NCBI RefSeq assembly: GCF_020509005.1
Contig: NC_063014.1
Location: forward strand, 4,526,001 to 4,590,000
DNA from: Fulvia fulva
Lineage: Eukaryota; Ascomycota; Dothideomycetes; Mycosphaerellales; Mycosphaerellaceae
DNA length: 64,000 bases
Direction: 5' to 3'
Shown here: one piece after another, positions 49,574 to 62,039 of the stretch
Position numbering within the stretch: position 1 is the stretch's first letter
Layout: every line of letters begins with the position of its first letter
Program-made: the position numbers and the translations under genes
The notes under the pieces: model-generated
Databases searched by the model: none
Told to the model about the DNA's origin: nothing
The model's input: the letters and a program-made list of their open reading frames with translations, nothing else

Positions 49574-52351
49574 TCATCTCAACCTGAAATATCTCAACTC
49601 CTCTTCTCCATCTTTCAAAAATCTCAATCCGCACTCCAAGTCCCTCAAATACTTCTGCCTGTCCTTTGTGAATCCATCCATCTCATCTTGCGTGTACACA
49701 ACCATTTCTGGGATCAAATACTCCGTCAGAGTCAGGTGGCACATGTGACGCAAGCCCATCGCCATCACTTCGACCTCAAACATCTTCTGAATGTCACGTA
49801 AGGCTTGCTTGACTTTCTTCATGTTCCAGGGGCGGGTCATGAAAGGTTCGTGGTATCTGAGGACAGCTCTAGCAATGGCGCAGAGCAATGTTGGTGAGAA
49901 TTCCGACTCTGGTATGATGTGGCTTGTGTATTGATGCTCAATGATCTGGCGGCTTGGGTATCTGTCGTTGGAGGCAAGTGACGGAATGGAAGGAGAGGTC
50001 TCCCTAGCCTGCCAGTATTTAGCGTAGCCTAGCGAGAGCTCGTGAGCCATGCTCGTTGATGTACCGCCATTGGTGGAGATGATATCTTGCAGTTCGAGGC
50101 CGATGGCATGTAGTACTGTCGACTCTACTTTGAGTCCACGGGTCTGGCTGCCGGCCGCTTCCCACAGCATCTCATTGATCAAGAGATTCGGCTGTGGGTA
50201 TTCTGTCTTGAGATGGGCGGGCACTTTTGCTTTCGACTTGGTCGCGTAGTAACGGCTGACGCTGGACAGGATCAGATGACACTGTCCGACCAGTCTGTCT
50301 GCCGCCGTGATCTGCCGGACCACACGCAATAGCTGGCAACTGGTAAGTCGACCCGTCTTGGTCCAATGTTCAATCAGCGCATTATCTTGAAGTTTCCCAC
50401 CTAGCCTGGTGTAACGCCGCATGCACTCGTAGAAGAAGGTGCTTTGAGGCTTGCTGATCAGTTGGCGCCTGTCGGAGTTCCAGCAAGCATCCATCTCCGC
50501 CAGCGCGAAGACGGAGCGATCGATCAGTCGATAGGCCTTCTTCATGCTGACTGAGTCTGCCGGACGCTTTGGATGGTGCTTCTGGGCTACTTGTGCTAGC
50601 GGCACACCCATGGCAAGACAGTAGCGCTTTGCAACATCGCGAACAGTGTTCTCGCCCTCGCGATACATTGTACCCTCTGGTCTCACTTGACGGGCAATGG
50701 CAGTTTCCATGTCTAGCCAAGGTTGGTTGAAGGGTGATTGCACGGCAGTCGCTTTGTAAAGATGGGCGGTCGCCAGGACCGTCGAGTTGCGATTGGCCAA
50801 ATTTACGCCACAGCTCTGCCAGTCTGAGACGACGTCGAAGGCCAGCCTACCACACAAGATCGGTAAGGTGGCAAGCACATTGGCAGGGACGAATTGTGGT
50901 CCGAACGAAGCGCTGACGCGCTTTATGCCGTGGGCTTCTGAAGCGTCCAACAGCCAGCCTTCTCTACCATCAACCTGATGTGGCTTCGGCAGGGGGCACA
51001 GCATAAGTGCGGTGCTCGAGAGTGGCGAACCCATGCGCTGTCGTACTTTTACGAAGTCCTCCAGCGAGTCTTGAGTCATGCGGTAGGCGGCAGTCAATTC
51101 ACGCAGGCCCTGTTCCAATTCTCCATCCAAAATATCATAGATGTCCATGTAAAGTTGGACAGAGAAGACTTGCGGCGTGGTGAAAGAGGTTCCTCCTTGC
51201 GCAAGCCACAATAAATGCTGGCCCAAAGTGTCGGCGTACGCAAAGAGTGCCTTGTAATCGCTGCCTTTCTGAACCATGGAAACAAGATCTGCGGTGATAT
51301 TGAAGAGGGCTTTGGCGAATGGGTGACGTGGATGGACCACAACAGGCCTGTAGTCTTTGCTGTCAGGGAGCATGTCGTGGCCTTTCGTGAGCCAGGTGAT
51401 AAGATCTTCCATGTCGTGTAGCGGCGACCATGCTTCGAGCATCATCGTGTTGGCGAAGCATCTGGGCGACGGTCCATCGTGTGTATGATCTGGTGATGTG
51501 CAGTAGCCGCGCCCTCGACTTCCACATACGCAGATTTCCCGTCCCACGAGGTCGATGATGGCCTCGTGCCCGATACATGTAGGATGATCCTCATGGAAGG
51601 ATATCAGCGCAGCGTTAGCTAAGACAGCAGTTTTTTCAGTGACTTTACAGGCGCCGACGACGAAGCTGATCTCGCCTCTCTTGTATGCGAGCCAGGTCTC
51701 GCGTGACTCCTGGCGAATCTCCTGCAGATCTGACAGGAAGCACCACACAGCGAAGCGCAGGTCATCTTCTGGGTCGGTGTCTAGCTCAACCCGCTGTGTT
51801 TTCTGCACGGGCTTAGAGCTCGTAGATGCCGGGAGATTGCCACCGGCCTCTTGTTCGATAGTCGTCGGATCTTCGAGCTCCAGATGCCTGTACAAATTGC
51901 TCAGGTCATTGAGATCTGTCGCGAGCTCCACCTTCTTTTTGCGCTTCGGTAGGCGGCTCTTGTGCTCTTTTCTCAGCATCTCGAAGATTTTCTCCAATAC
52001 TTCCAGGAAGTACACGTGAGTTTTGTCCGACTCTACGTCGGCGGACGGCGCACCTGCGTACCAAGCTGCGCATTTGCGTCGCCCTGCGATCGTGTCCTTT
52101 GCAACATCCAGAATATCAACAGGAATGTCAATTCTCGGATCAGTCGCATTGACCATCGCCTGTATACACTTGAGGAGTTTGTCAGTCGTCACCTTCTTGC
52201 TTGGTTGTCGCTTTGTCGTATGTCTTGTCCGAGCGCTGCCCTAGGTGGAGGTCTTCTTTGTCGAGGGTGCCGAGTCGTGAAGCCATTGCACTACCTTCGA
52301 AGTGCCAGCTTTATATCGCTTATATGTCTCCACGAGAGGGGTGCCTTCCAT
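49574..52351 (-). CDS. DUF6604-domain protein, frame interrupted by one TAG
   Basis: The main open frame covers 49574-52192. The same frame extends upstream to an ATG at 52351, whose first 36 codons (MEGTPLVETYKRYKAGTSKV, VQWLHDSAP...) contain the Y-K-x-x-T-x-x-V-x-x-WL motif that starts DUF6604 domains. They are separated from the rest only by TAG at 52241-52243. A 54-nt GTAGTG...CCTAG segment could be an in-frame intron removing the stop, but it would also remove the WL motif and has no good branch point. The remaining 870 aa are large, helical and Cys/His-containing (CVCGSRGRGYC); function unknown. This family is found in filamentous fungi, often in variable regions. Confidence 0.7.
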
Positions 52352-53052
52352 CTTGTCTGGCTGTACGAGTGGTGATTCGGTGCTGTCCTTATGTGCGAAG
52401 TACAGAAAAATGGTCGGGGGACGATGCTGTGACGACTTGGCGAGGAGGCTTAAAAGGGCGACTTCGAAGTGTTGGTGTGACTCGGGCGGGCCGCTCCGTC
52501 ACAACACATGGTGAGTGAATGGAACAGCTTCGAGTTCATCTCGAGCATGCGAGGGTGTGAACGAAGTAATTTGTGATCAAATAGCTCGTGATCAGGCAGA
52601 TCGCCGCTCACGAGACTGTAATGAGCAGCTACATAGCCTTTGCTACCCGAGTTCGATCAATCCAGGCTCGATGGGATCCCGCAGTGCGCTGGCGCCTCGC
52701 GCAAGTCGTTAGACTCTACACATCGCCCAAGCCCGCTGCCAGGTTCAAGCAACAACGTTTGTAGCGGAGAAGGCGACGCGCTCGGCGGCAACGAGCTGCG
52801 TCCACGGCCCTAGGTCGAAGTCGTGGCCTGAACTTTCTTCCCGAGAACAACGTCCTGGGCCAACAGTCGAGCCAGAATGCTAACATGTACTGTACGAGAC
52901 TGAATGAACGTGATGTCGCAAAAGTGGATAGCAGCATGTCGAGCAATAGTCCGGTCGTTACCGTCGAAATCGAGATCTGTAATGCTGCTGTTGATGAGTG
53001 TGGTATCTTCCGAAAACGCCCAAGGTCATAAAGTCATCAACGAAGCCACACC
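52352..53052. other. Intergenic region
   Basis: 700 bases with no supported gene. A palindrome-rich GC segment near 52680-52800 did not fold into a tRNA on inspection. Confidence 0.45.
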
Positions 53053-54267
53053 TCACTCCTCTTCGATCTTCTCCCACGTAATGCTCCCAGCACTCGCGCT
53101 CAAACTCTCATCGCTAGCATCTCTCACAATCGTCGGCCTCTTACTCGCGCCCATCATCCACGCAATGAAAGTAGGCGGCAGCAGACTCCCTATCAGATCA
53201 TAGGCCAAGCTCCCCCGTCCCGCCCGAATCGTCCTCCACGGCCTTCGTGCCGTAAGCGTATCGAAGACAGTATCATGCAGCTGCCTCAACGGCGTAGGCT
53301 TCAACTTCGGCAGCGGCACTCCATCCCTCCTCTGCCTCGCCGTCACAGCTGGGATCTCAATATGTCCCAGCTTAAGATGGCTCACCCGCACCCCATCCTG
53401 CCTCAACTCCGCCTCCAACGTCTGCACAAAGCCCTGCAGCGCTCCATAAACCGTACTCTCAATCGCATGCATCGGCAGCCTCAAAGCCGGCGTCACACTC
53501 GGCGTCAGCATCAGAACGTTCGCCTTGTGTTCAATGACAGCCGGCACAAGCATCTGCGCCGCAACAATCGTGTTCAAGACCTTCGCATTCAACGCATCGC
53601 TCCATTCCCCACTCGTGATGTCCTCTACCCTCGCCGGCGCAGCCTTCGTGTCCGGGACAAGGACCAATCCTTTCAACTGTAACTTATGCGGCTCCGCGCC
53701 ATCGAAGGCAACATGTGGCCTGCTCAGCAATGTCTGAAGTTTCGCAAGCTGCTCTTGAGCTCTGAATGGATCTGACAAGTCCAGAGATAGAGGAATGAGA
53801 TCCGCGCGACGCTGAGCGCGGACGTAATGTTCATCCTCCCTTGTGCTGGCCACGACGTACACCACAAACCCCCTTCGCTCGAGATCAAGGTACAGCGCGC
53901 TCGTGAGCGGATTCGCAACTGCACCTGCAACAACCACAACATCAGTCCTCGCGCCCGACGCCGACTTTCTAGCTCTCCGTTTCCTGTTCAGGCTCTTGCT
54001 TCGGATGTAAACGAACGTGCCCACCGAGCCCGTCACCACGAACGCGACTATCGCAGCTGTGAGAGCTTTGTTTCGCGAGACCCATCGTTCGACCTGTTGG
54101 AAGGTTGTAGGTGGAGGAAGGCGGCGTTTTGGCGGGGGGAGAGGTGCGGAGGAGTTGAAGCGGTCTTTGAGAGTTCCGGCGACTTGGTCGAAGTGGCGTT
54201 CTACGTCGGCGGCGATGGCGTCGAATTGAGTGCGGGCGTAGTTGATGAGGTGTTGGGCGTCTGTCAT
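53053..54267 (-). CDS. DUF1776-family SDR-like membrane protein
   Basis: 404 aa from the ATG at 54267 (MTDAQHLINYARTQFD); the longer frame from 54384 adds a Thr/Ser-rich run. A transmembrane helix lies at about residues 65-90 (ALTAAIVAFVVTGSVGTFVY), followed by a Rossmann-like domain (TDVVVVAGAVANPLTSALYL, DLIPLSLDLSD, ALNAKVLNTIVAAQM). It ends TWEKIEEE. Typical of fungal DUF1776 proteins, which resemble short-chain dehydrogenases but lack a clear catalytic Y-x3-K. Location and function are not established. Intact. Confidence 0.85.
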   Translation of the reverse strand: MTDAQHLINYARTQFDAIAADVERHFDQVAGTLKDRFNSSAPLPPPKRRLPPPTTFQQVERWVSRNKALTAAIVAFVVTGSVGTFVYIRSKSLNRKRRARKSASGARTDVVVVAGAVANPLTSALYLDLERRGFVVYVVASTREDEHYVRAQRRADLIPLSLDLSDPFRAQEQLAKLQTLLSRPHVAFDGAEPHKLQLKGLVLVPDTKAAPARVEDITSGEWSDALNAKVLNTIVAAQMLVPAVIEHKANVLMLTPSVTPALRLPMHAIESTVYGALQGFVQTLEAELRQDGVRVSHLKLGHIEIPAVTARQRRDGVPLPKLKPTPLRQLHDTVFDTLTARRPWRTIRAGRGSLAYDLIGSLLPPTFIAWMMGASKRPTIVRDASDESLSASAGSITWEKIEEE

Positions 54268-55040
54268 CGTTACGCTGCAGCTTGATGAGGAGGTGGAGGA
54301 AGAGGGAGAGAGGATTGTGGTGGTTGTGGTGGTAGAGGTCAAGGTATGATGAGGTGGGGTGGAAGCGAGATCGACGAGATCCACTTCGCGCTGGTCACGC
54401 GCTGCACGTGTATGTCCTTGTACTGTTCAATGCTGCTGATTCAAGGCACAGTCGACGTTCGCTATGGTACGATGCTGAGCTTTGCGGTCTTGACAGCTGG
54501 TACATGTAGTCGCTTGGTCAAGACTCATGGCTTGCTCTATGCATGCTGCAGCGCTAGCTAACCCATTGTCGAAAGCTTTCCACATGTATCTTCCTTGCGC
54601 GGAACCAGGAGCGTCACCCTCTCGAGACAAGACACCACTGGTAAGATACCGTCATGCTATCCCCTGCTCTTCGCCTCCGTTCTGTTCGCGTCGCTCCCAG
54701 GAGGAGCATCACACTGCTTGGGAACGAACGACCCGAGACTCTCCCACTCGCTTCAGCTTCGCCAGAAGTCTTCTTCACCGGACGGCAGACTGTTGATCTT
54801 GAGCCTCTCTCCGATCCTGCACAGCCGGAGCCCTCTTGATCGGAGGTATAATCCGTCGTTTGGAACTATGTTGCGTTACGGCTTCCTGAAGGACCCACTC
54901 TCTGGTTGACTGCCCAGTAGGCGCGGTGCCCCTATCTTGGCAAGCCTTTTAGTGGTGGCTGCCAGCTAGATCTGCGTCGCATGAAGTCGGGTGAAGATGC
55001 AGTACTCTTTGGTCTTCGTTGACAACATTGGCTTGATGTG
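54268..55040. other. Intergenic region
   Basis: Upstream of the DUF1776 gene and downstream of the WSS1-like gene. Small ORFs only. Confidence 0.45.
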
Positions 55041-56456
55041 TCACGACGAAGGCTTCATGTTACCACAAGCTGAGCAAGTCCACCACTTATGTTCCATAAA
55101 CGCCCCGCAACGACATTTCCAGCCTAGACTCTTCTTCTGTCGAGTTGAAGGTGGTGGTACCTCAGATCGCACTGGTTTCTTCAGGTTTGCAGGCTCCGAC
55201 TTGACATTCTTTGCCTTTCTTTGCGGTCGTTCGACACCACATGCTTCGCATTGGAGATATTGGAGAGGGTTAATGCAGGTGCAGATCTGACATGCCCACT
55301 GGTCGTCTGTCACGCTGTCCGGAGGTCCTGATATTGTTGAGAGATCGATGAGTGGTGGCGACTCTGCTTTGATGCTCTTGCTGGGAATCATTTCGTGCTT
55401 GATAGACTTGACCGGCATCGTGCTGCTTGAAGGTGCTGCATTGCGTGTGCTCTCTTGCATGGCCCACCTCAGCTGCTCCTCTTCGCTGGGTTGAGGTTTC
55501 GTGGGTGGCATGCTCATGTTGGAGTCGTATAACCCCTTCTCTGGACTCCACGAGAGACCAGCGCCTGGCTTCGAAGCGCCCTTGAAAGTTCCGTTCAGCT
55601 TTTCAGCTTCTTCTTCTTCCATAAGTTCGTACAGCGCCTGGGCGATAGCGCGGTTGTTAGCATCGTCCTCTTCGGCTTTCGTGGAGAAGGTGTTCTTGGC
55701 TGCATCATCAGCAAGTTTGCCAGCATCCTTTCTGCCTGATCCACATCCTTCCTCGTTCATCGTGTTGCGGCGAATAACTTGGTCTGCAATGATACTCCGT
55801 ACATCGGCACCGCGATGGAGTGGAGTGCCACCGAGCTTTTGACCAGAGCCATGGAAGAGCGTGCCTTGGTTCTTGCGCTTCTCTGCACTGGCTCGTGCAC
55901 GCTGACGCATTTCGTGAAGTGGTGGAGGTCGCCCGTAGCCACTCCCTCCAAGCTTCTGACCTTCACCCAGAAAGCCTTCACCGGTGTAGCCCTTGCGAAT
56001 GAGTGCTTCGTGCTCATCGCGTAGCTCGTCCCATAGCTTGTGGAAGTTCGAGTCGTGTTCGCCCCAGACATTATGAGAGAGCTCGTGGAGCATTGTGTCA
56101 CAAACTTGCTCAAATGGCAGAAAGAGATGCGGGTTGTTGTGGTAGCGTAGTCGAATGCAGATCTTGTAGCCTTTGTTGATATTGATTCCTAGCAAGCTTT
56201 GGTCCGTCGGCAGGAACTCTGCTAGTACTTGCACGCGCCACCCGCGTTTCTTCATGATGGGCTTCACAGCAGAAGCTACTTTGCGTAGAAATGTGAGGGC
56301 CGAGTCAGTTCGAGGAAGTCCTTGCAGGTGCTCATACGTCGTGAACATGGGCTCATTCTCCTTCAGTTGAGTGGCGGACGATCTCTGCACACCCGAGGGG
56401 CCTCCATTTGCAGCTGGCCGATTGCGACCAGAGAGATCAGCGTGTGGGTTGTCCAT
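55041..56456 (-). CDS. WSS1: WSS1-like DNA-protein crosslink metalloprotease
   Basis: 471 aa from the ATG at 56456 (MDNPHADLSGRN); an ATG eight codons upstream is possible. A WLM domain spans about residues 40-200 with TMLHELSHNVWGEHD, the HExxH zinc site plus the third His. The C-terminal part has a SUMO-interacting-like PLIDLSTI and two Cys4 zinc fingers of RanBP2 type (WACQICTCINP...CEACGVERP and WKCRCG...WTCSACGNMKP). Wss1 cleaves proteins crosslinked to DNA and works with Cdc48 and SUMO. All catalytic residues are present, and the gene has no intron. Confidence 0.92.
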   Translation of the reverse strand: MDNPHADLSGRNRPAANGGPSGVQRSSATQLKENEPMFTTYEHLQGLPRTDSALTFLRKVASAVKPIMKKRGWRVQVLAEFLPTDQSLLGININKGYKICIRLRYHNNPHLFLPFEQVCDTMLHELSHNVWGEHDSNFHKLWDELRDEHEALIRKGYTGEGFLGEGQKLGGSGYGRPPPLHEMRQRARASAEKRKNQGTLFHGSGQKLGGTPLHRGADVRSIIADQVIRRNTMNEEGCGSGRKDAGKLADDAAKNTFSTKAEEDDANNRAIAQALYELMEEEEAEKLNGTFKGASKPGAGLSWSPEKGLYDSNMSMPPTKPQPSEEEQLRWAMQESTRNAAPSSSTMPVKSIKHEMIPSKSIKAESPPLIDLSTISGPPDSVTDDQWACQICTCINPLQYLQCEACGVERPQRKAKNVKSEPANLKKPVRSEVPPPSTRQKKSLGWKCRCGAFMEHKWWTCSACGNMKPSS

Positions 56457-56752
56457 GGGGCCTCCGGGACGGCACGACATGATGGACGTGTGGTGGTGAT
56501 AGACCTTCCGTCCGGTGCTTGGTGGTGATGGTTATGATGGCCGATGCAGTCGTCTTCACATGAAGGAGAGCTAGTTTGGTGAAGTTGTGCTAACGTGGCG
56601 CGCCACAAGCACCAAGCTAGGTGATCATCTACGAGGAAGTGTTGTGCTTACAGTGAATGCAAATCGTCTACTTGTGTGCCATGAAGATGGAGCTGCTGTG
56701 GTCATGTGCCCGTGTTGGGTGGCGACTGACTTTTGATCCTCTGCGCTATTTT

Positions 56753-56800
56753 CGACATTCGACATTCGACATTCGACATTCGACATTCGACATTCGACAT
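56753..56800. repeat. Heptanucleotide microsatellite (CGACATT)
   Basis: Six full copies of CGACATT plus a six-base partial copy, directly adjacent and without mismatch, in the intergenic region upstream of WSS1. The perfect repetition suggests recent slippage. Confidence 0.95.
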
Positions 56801-57302
56801 GGCAAGGGAGGGCCAGCGCTGACATGGCCAGACCTACAGTAGCCTGTAGGGGCACAAACCCTCGAGCTTCTTCCTTCCACGAGGAACTTCCCGTCTTCTT
56901 CTCTCCTTCTAGCGCCAAACCTTCGCGGCCACGCGTCCTGCAGCCCTCGAGAGAAGGCGTGAGGCGCTCTCAAACGCCTTGGGAAAAGGTTCAATATTGT
57001 CATGCGTTCGCGGTCCTGCTAATACTCGACTTTTCACATTCGAGTGCCCCCTGGTCAACGATATCATTGAATTTGCAGTAGACATTGTGTAACACAGGCA
57101 TTCGGTAGTTCTACCACCGCTTGGCGCACCATACCTGGCATCATACAGCATACCCACCCGAAGAACAGCCTATACAGCTTCCCAGCCCCGGCTGCTGCAG
57201 CTCCTCTTGCGAATGCCGATCCGGACTTGGCGTGTGGTCGTCGTTGCGGTGCAAGGCGAAGGGCAGTGAGGTCGCGGTCCGCTTGCTGGACTCGCGGCCG
57301 CC
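56801..57302. other. Upstream region of the histidine kinase gene
   Basis: Promoter or 5' UTR of the hybrid histidine kinase. No element or gene supported. Confidence 0.45.
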
Positions 57303-60300
57303 ATGGAGCATCAGCCGAAGCGTCAGCCAGCACGCTCGCGCGTGTCGTTCCAAGAGCTGCACCTGCAGAGAACATGCTCGGGCACAGATCATTCGCGCGA
57401 CGACTACTTCTCGGCGGATGGCAGCGAGGACGAGTTCGAAGATGGGACGGCCTCGACCATTTCGAGACGTCGCGCGTCCCTGTCCATACGCATACCTCCT
57501 TCGCAAGCCAGAGCTGACATGGCCTTCACGGCGCTGCAGTACCTACCCATGCCAGTATTGGTCCTATCGAGCGCAAAGACAGTCGTACTCGCCAACGAAG
57601 CTATCGGCAGGCTGCTCGGCATCGACCCCGAGATCGAGCACGACGAAACTGACGAGGGAACGAGCCCTCTCGAAAGATCGGCAAGCCGGGAGCTCAGGAC
57701 TGCAACAGACGCTCTGTATGGCGTCACACTAGGTCAGCTGGGTCTCGACCTGTTCTCGGGCGGCAATGCTGTGTTCATGGCTTGGGAAGAGTTCTTGAGT
57801 ACTGTCGTAGACGATGCTGCCAAGGCGCAAAGCAGCACGACATGTTTGAATACACATCTTGAGAAGTCGCGCGATCAGGATTCAACTCCCACTGGCTCTC
57901 ACCACAGACGTTCCGTGTCCACCAGCAGCTCCTCGCAGTGGAGCTCTTCCACCGCTGGGACGCGCACCGAGGTCCACGACGCTATCGTGGATGTTGTCTT
58001 CTCGACACACCGTGATGCAAAGACTGGTCTCCCGCTGACAAGCCGCACGCAGTTGGCGGACCATGTACAGGCGCAGATGATCGTGTCCGTATGGGCTGCG
58101 GAGGACGAGCAATACTTCACTCTCACGTTCACTTCTACATCTTCGAGTCCGCCATCGTCCGAAGGTAGCAGCACGAAGACTACCAGCAGAACCGTGTCTA
58201 GAACACCAACTAGCTACTCCAATAGCGTGCCCTCTGGCCTTAGTTCTGGATCCAGCTCGTCCTCGCACCACACTGGAAGACCACAGTCTGCCCATGTACG
58301 AAGCCCACCTATCTCAACTTATGCCAGTCCTACCACAATACCTAAGATGGACTTTCCACCTCGGGGACCGCCCGCCAAGGCTTCTCAATCATCAGCGCCC
58401 ACCATCTTTCACAAGACCACGAAGCTCAAAGAAGCTTTGTTGAACAGCATGAACATACCGGCTTATGCTATGTGGAAGGATGAAACTTTCGGAGTCCCCA
58501 ACAAAGCAGCCATCAAGCTGATCTACCCTTGGATAGAAGATGGCAACTTCGACTCGAATGAACAGGCACGCGACTTCTTATCACGGTACACACTTTACAG
58601 GGGAGACTTCTCGGAAGAAGTGCCTCTTGACGACTTTCCCATCATCAAGCTGATGCGGGAGAAGGAGCGCTTTGAGGGCTACCGTATTGGGATGTACAGC
58701 GTAAAAGACGGAAGCCGAATGCTGTTCGACGTGAGTGGCGAACCCATTGTGGACGATAAAGGAGAGTTCCTCGGTGGTCTGGTTTTGTTCCACAACGTGA
58801 CCGACTACGCACGCATCATCTCTCGGCAGCAACTCCAGAATGAGCATCAGTTCGAGAACATCTGCAACCTCATCCCTCAGATGATTTGGAGGACCACTCC
58901 TGAAGGAGCCCACGACTACTAGTAAGTGAAGTTCGCAGAATCTTTAACGCCTCTCTCCTTAGATTCAGCTCAAAGCTAACACGACGATATTCAGCAATGA
59001 CCGATGGTACGACTATACTGGTCTCACTGTAGAAGAAAGCGGAGGCGAAGGCTGGCTCAACGCCTTCGATCAAGATGATCTTCAGGTAGTCGCTCCAATT
59101 TGGGAACACAGTCTCGCCACTGGCGACGAATATCGAGTCGAATACCGCTGCCGGCAGTACAACGGGGAGTATCGATGGATGCTTGGCCGTGCAACACCGA
59201 TGAGGGATGAGAATGGCAAGATCGTCAAGTGGTTTGGAACATGCACAGACATCCACGAGCAGGTCGTCACACGCGAAGAAGCCAAGCAAACTCAAAGCCA
59301 ACTGTCACAAGTCATCGAGCATGGTCAAATCACTCTTTGGGCCGTCGACAAGGAGCACAAGTTACTGCTGGCCGAGGGAAAGCCCATGCACACGAACGGT
59401 GCGGTCGATTCCTACCATGGCAAGAACGAGTGGGTGGGCAAGACCATGTGGGACATTTTCGATGCTCAAGGCCGCACCAGTGAGCGTGAAAGCTTTGAGC
59501 GTCCTGTCCGAGACATCATTGCTGGGAAGATTGCCGAGCACACGTTTGAATCGCAGATTGTCACAACGGGACGCTGGTACAGGACCCGAATGTATCCCTT
59601 GTTGCGACAAGAGCGGACAGGCGGCATCGAAGGCGAGGACTACATCGATGGCGTGGTGGGTGTCAGTATGGATGTCACCGAGCTTCGCGATGCAGCAGTA
59701 CAGGTTGCTAAGCGCAATGAGGAGAACGCTAGACTCATGGCCCAAAGCGTTGCTGCCAAGGAAGCAAGCAAGATGAAGAGTCAGTTCTTGGCTAACATGT
59801 CGCATGAAATCCGGACCCCAATTGCCGGTGTCATCGGCATGTCGGAGCTACTTCTGGACGACGACTCTGGCGAGCTCACCCAGGAACAGCGCGAATGTGC
59901 TGAGAATATTCAACGAAGCGCGAACGGCCTTCTCACGGTGATCAACGACATTTTGGACTTCTCCAAAGTTGAGAGCGGCCGTCTAGATATCGAGGAGGTC
60001 CAATTCGATCTTTCCGTTGTGATTAGAGACGTCAACAAGATGTTGAGCTTTGCCGCCGAACGGAAGGGTTTGAAGTACATCGACGACATTCAGCACCTGA
60101 AGTCGTGGAAAGTGATGGGCGACCCTGGTCGTTTGCGACAAGTCATGACGAACCTGTTGACGAATTCGATCAAATTCACGAGCGAAGGCAGTGTTGCCAT
60201 GAAGGTCAAGGCACAAAAGGAAACCAGCGACATGGTGGAAGTGCGTTTCACTGTTGAGGACACTGGCATTGGTATAGAGGAAGAGGTGCGGAAGAGGTTG

Positions 60301-61867
60301 TTCAAGCCATTCTCACAGGCTGATAGCTCGACTGCCCGAAGATTCGGTGGCACAGGGCTTGGATTGACCATTTCAAAGAACTTGGTGGAGCTCATGCACG
60401 GCCAGATCTCGCTGACGTCAGAACTTGGTTTGGGCACGAAGGCGACCTTCTCGATACCTTTCAAGAAAGCGCCGTATCAGAGCAGTCAATCGCCGCTGGT
60501 TGAAGTGGGTTCGATTCCAGACAGGCTACAGTCTGAGGTTTCTGTCTCAAGGCCAGCCTCTGACCACAGTGCGCCAACAACACCAACAACGCCCAAGCTG
60601 CAGCTTCATCGACGAGAACCATCCATACCTGGCATCCCTGGATTTTCCTGGCCAGCAGGTAGGTATACGGAGCAGCAGTACCTCACGGAAGAGGAGCGCC
60701 AGTCGGTGAATGTCTTAGTCGTTGAAGACAATGCCATCAACCAGCAGATTGCGCTCAAGACGATCAAAAAGCTTGGCTTTCCGGTCAGAGCGGTGTGAGT
60801 AACTCTGAAGGGCAGAAGGCATCATCTGTCTGGAACATGCGCGCAGCATCCCTAGCTTAGTCGCGGTTGCTGAGACAATGCCACGTGGTGTTCGAGTATG
60901 GCTAACACCCTTCTGTTTAGGTGGAACGGCCAGGAGGCTATCGAGTATCTAACGGCACCTCCCGAAGATCAACCTCGACCAGATATCATCCTAATGGACG
61001 TGCAAGTAAGTCTACGACTGTCTACTACCCTCATCAGATGTATGCTAACAGTGTTAGATGCCTATCATGGACGGCTACAAGGCGACGTATACTATTCGAA
61101 ATGCCCAGCCATTTGTTCATAACCCAGACATGCAAGGCACACCGATCGTCGCCATGACAGCGTCCGCCATTCAAGGTGACAAGGAGAAGTGCCAAGCTGC
61201 AGGGATGGACGACTACCTCGCGAAACCGGTGAAGAAGCCCAACCTGGAGAAGATGCTGGTCAAGTGGGCTATTGAAGGCAAGAAGAAACGTGCCGAGCTG
61301 AAGAAGAATCCACATCTTATGAGGACACCCAAACGGCCGGACAATCCTCGCCATGGCTCGTCATTCACATCCTCGGCCACCTCAGAAGTACCATCCCAGG
61401 AACTCTTGAGCTCCGAGCTAGACAAGCTTGAAGTGTACGCCAGAACTCTGGAATCCCAAGCTGAGAGCACAGCAGATCGCGCAGATCGTCAACAGCGAGC
61501 TGAAGAACAGGCGATCGTTTTGCGTGACCATGAACTGATCGAGGCAGGCGAGGATCCGAAGACAAAGCTTGGGAGAGGCTTGAGCGATGAGTCAAGCCCG
61601 GCCAAGCCCGAAGAGCCTGTGGCAGCACTCACGAAAGAAAATATGGAACGCTTTGCAAAATCGGATCGGGTCGCAAAGTTGAAGCGTGAAGGAAGCGGTC
61701 TACAGGACGAAGATGACTCCAGCGCAATGGCGACCGTTGCCGATACAGCAAAAATTGAAACAGCCAGCATGGCTGTAAACAGAAGTAACGCGCCGAGTCC
61801 GAGCCCCGGTGGCTTATCGGAGCCTACTAGACATATACATCGACGGAGTCAACATGGCAGCAATTGA
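57303..61867 (+). CDS. Hybrid histidine kinase with PAS domains and response regulator
   Basis: Four exons, 57303-58921, 58995-60794, 60921-61005 and 61058-61867, giving 1437 aa. All introns have GT-AG ends and agree in phase. Order: disordered N-terminus, PAS-like region, PAS with WYDYTGLTVEESGG and a PAC-like end at about residues 545-630, then a second sensor segment. The phosphoacceptor box LANMSHEIRTPIAGVIGM follows (His about 810), then the ATPase with LTNSIKFTSEGS (N box), VEDTGIGIEEEV and FGGTGLGLTI. The receiver domain has VLVVEDNAINQQ, Asp about 1166 in IILMDVQMPIMDG, and YLAKPVKKP. It signals by His-Asp phosphorelay to Ypd1-type carriers. The tail is acidic and Ser-rich. Group assignment (perhaps IX) needs a tree. 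Confidence 0.93.
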
Positions 61868-62039
61868 TAGACGACCTGTAGAGGACACCTAATGCATAAT
61901 GGTTATGATCACCATCCACTTTGTACCACATCGTCGGAATGTAAGTCGCGTCAAGCAAGGGGTGAGCGCGTCTCTTACTCTCGGCTTAATCACCTTCCTC
62001 CATCCCGACCACGACGATGGAGATGCAAATCCCACGAAG

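Noticed and set aside
29500..52351. Reassignment of TAG as a sense codon in this organism
   Set aside because: Intact genes in the window end with TAG (1951-1953 and 18128-18130) and most genes contain no internal TAG, so a general code change does not fit.
52660..52800. tRNA-like sequence with CCAGGTTCAAGC
   Set aside because: The expected T-arm and acceptor pairing is absent.
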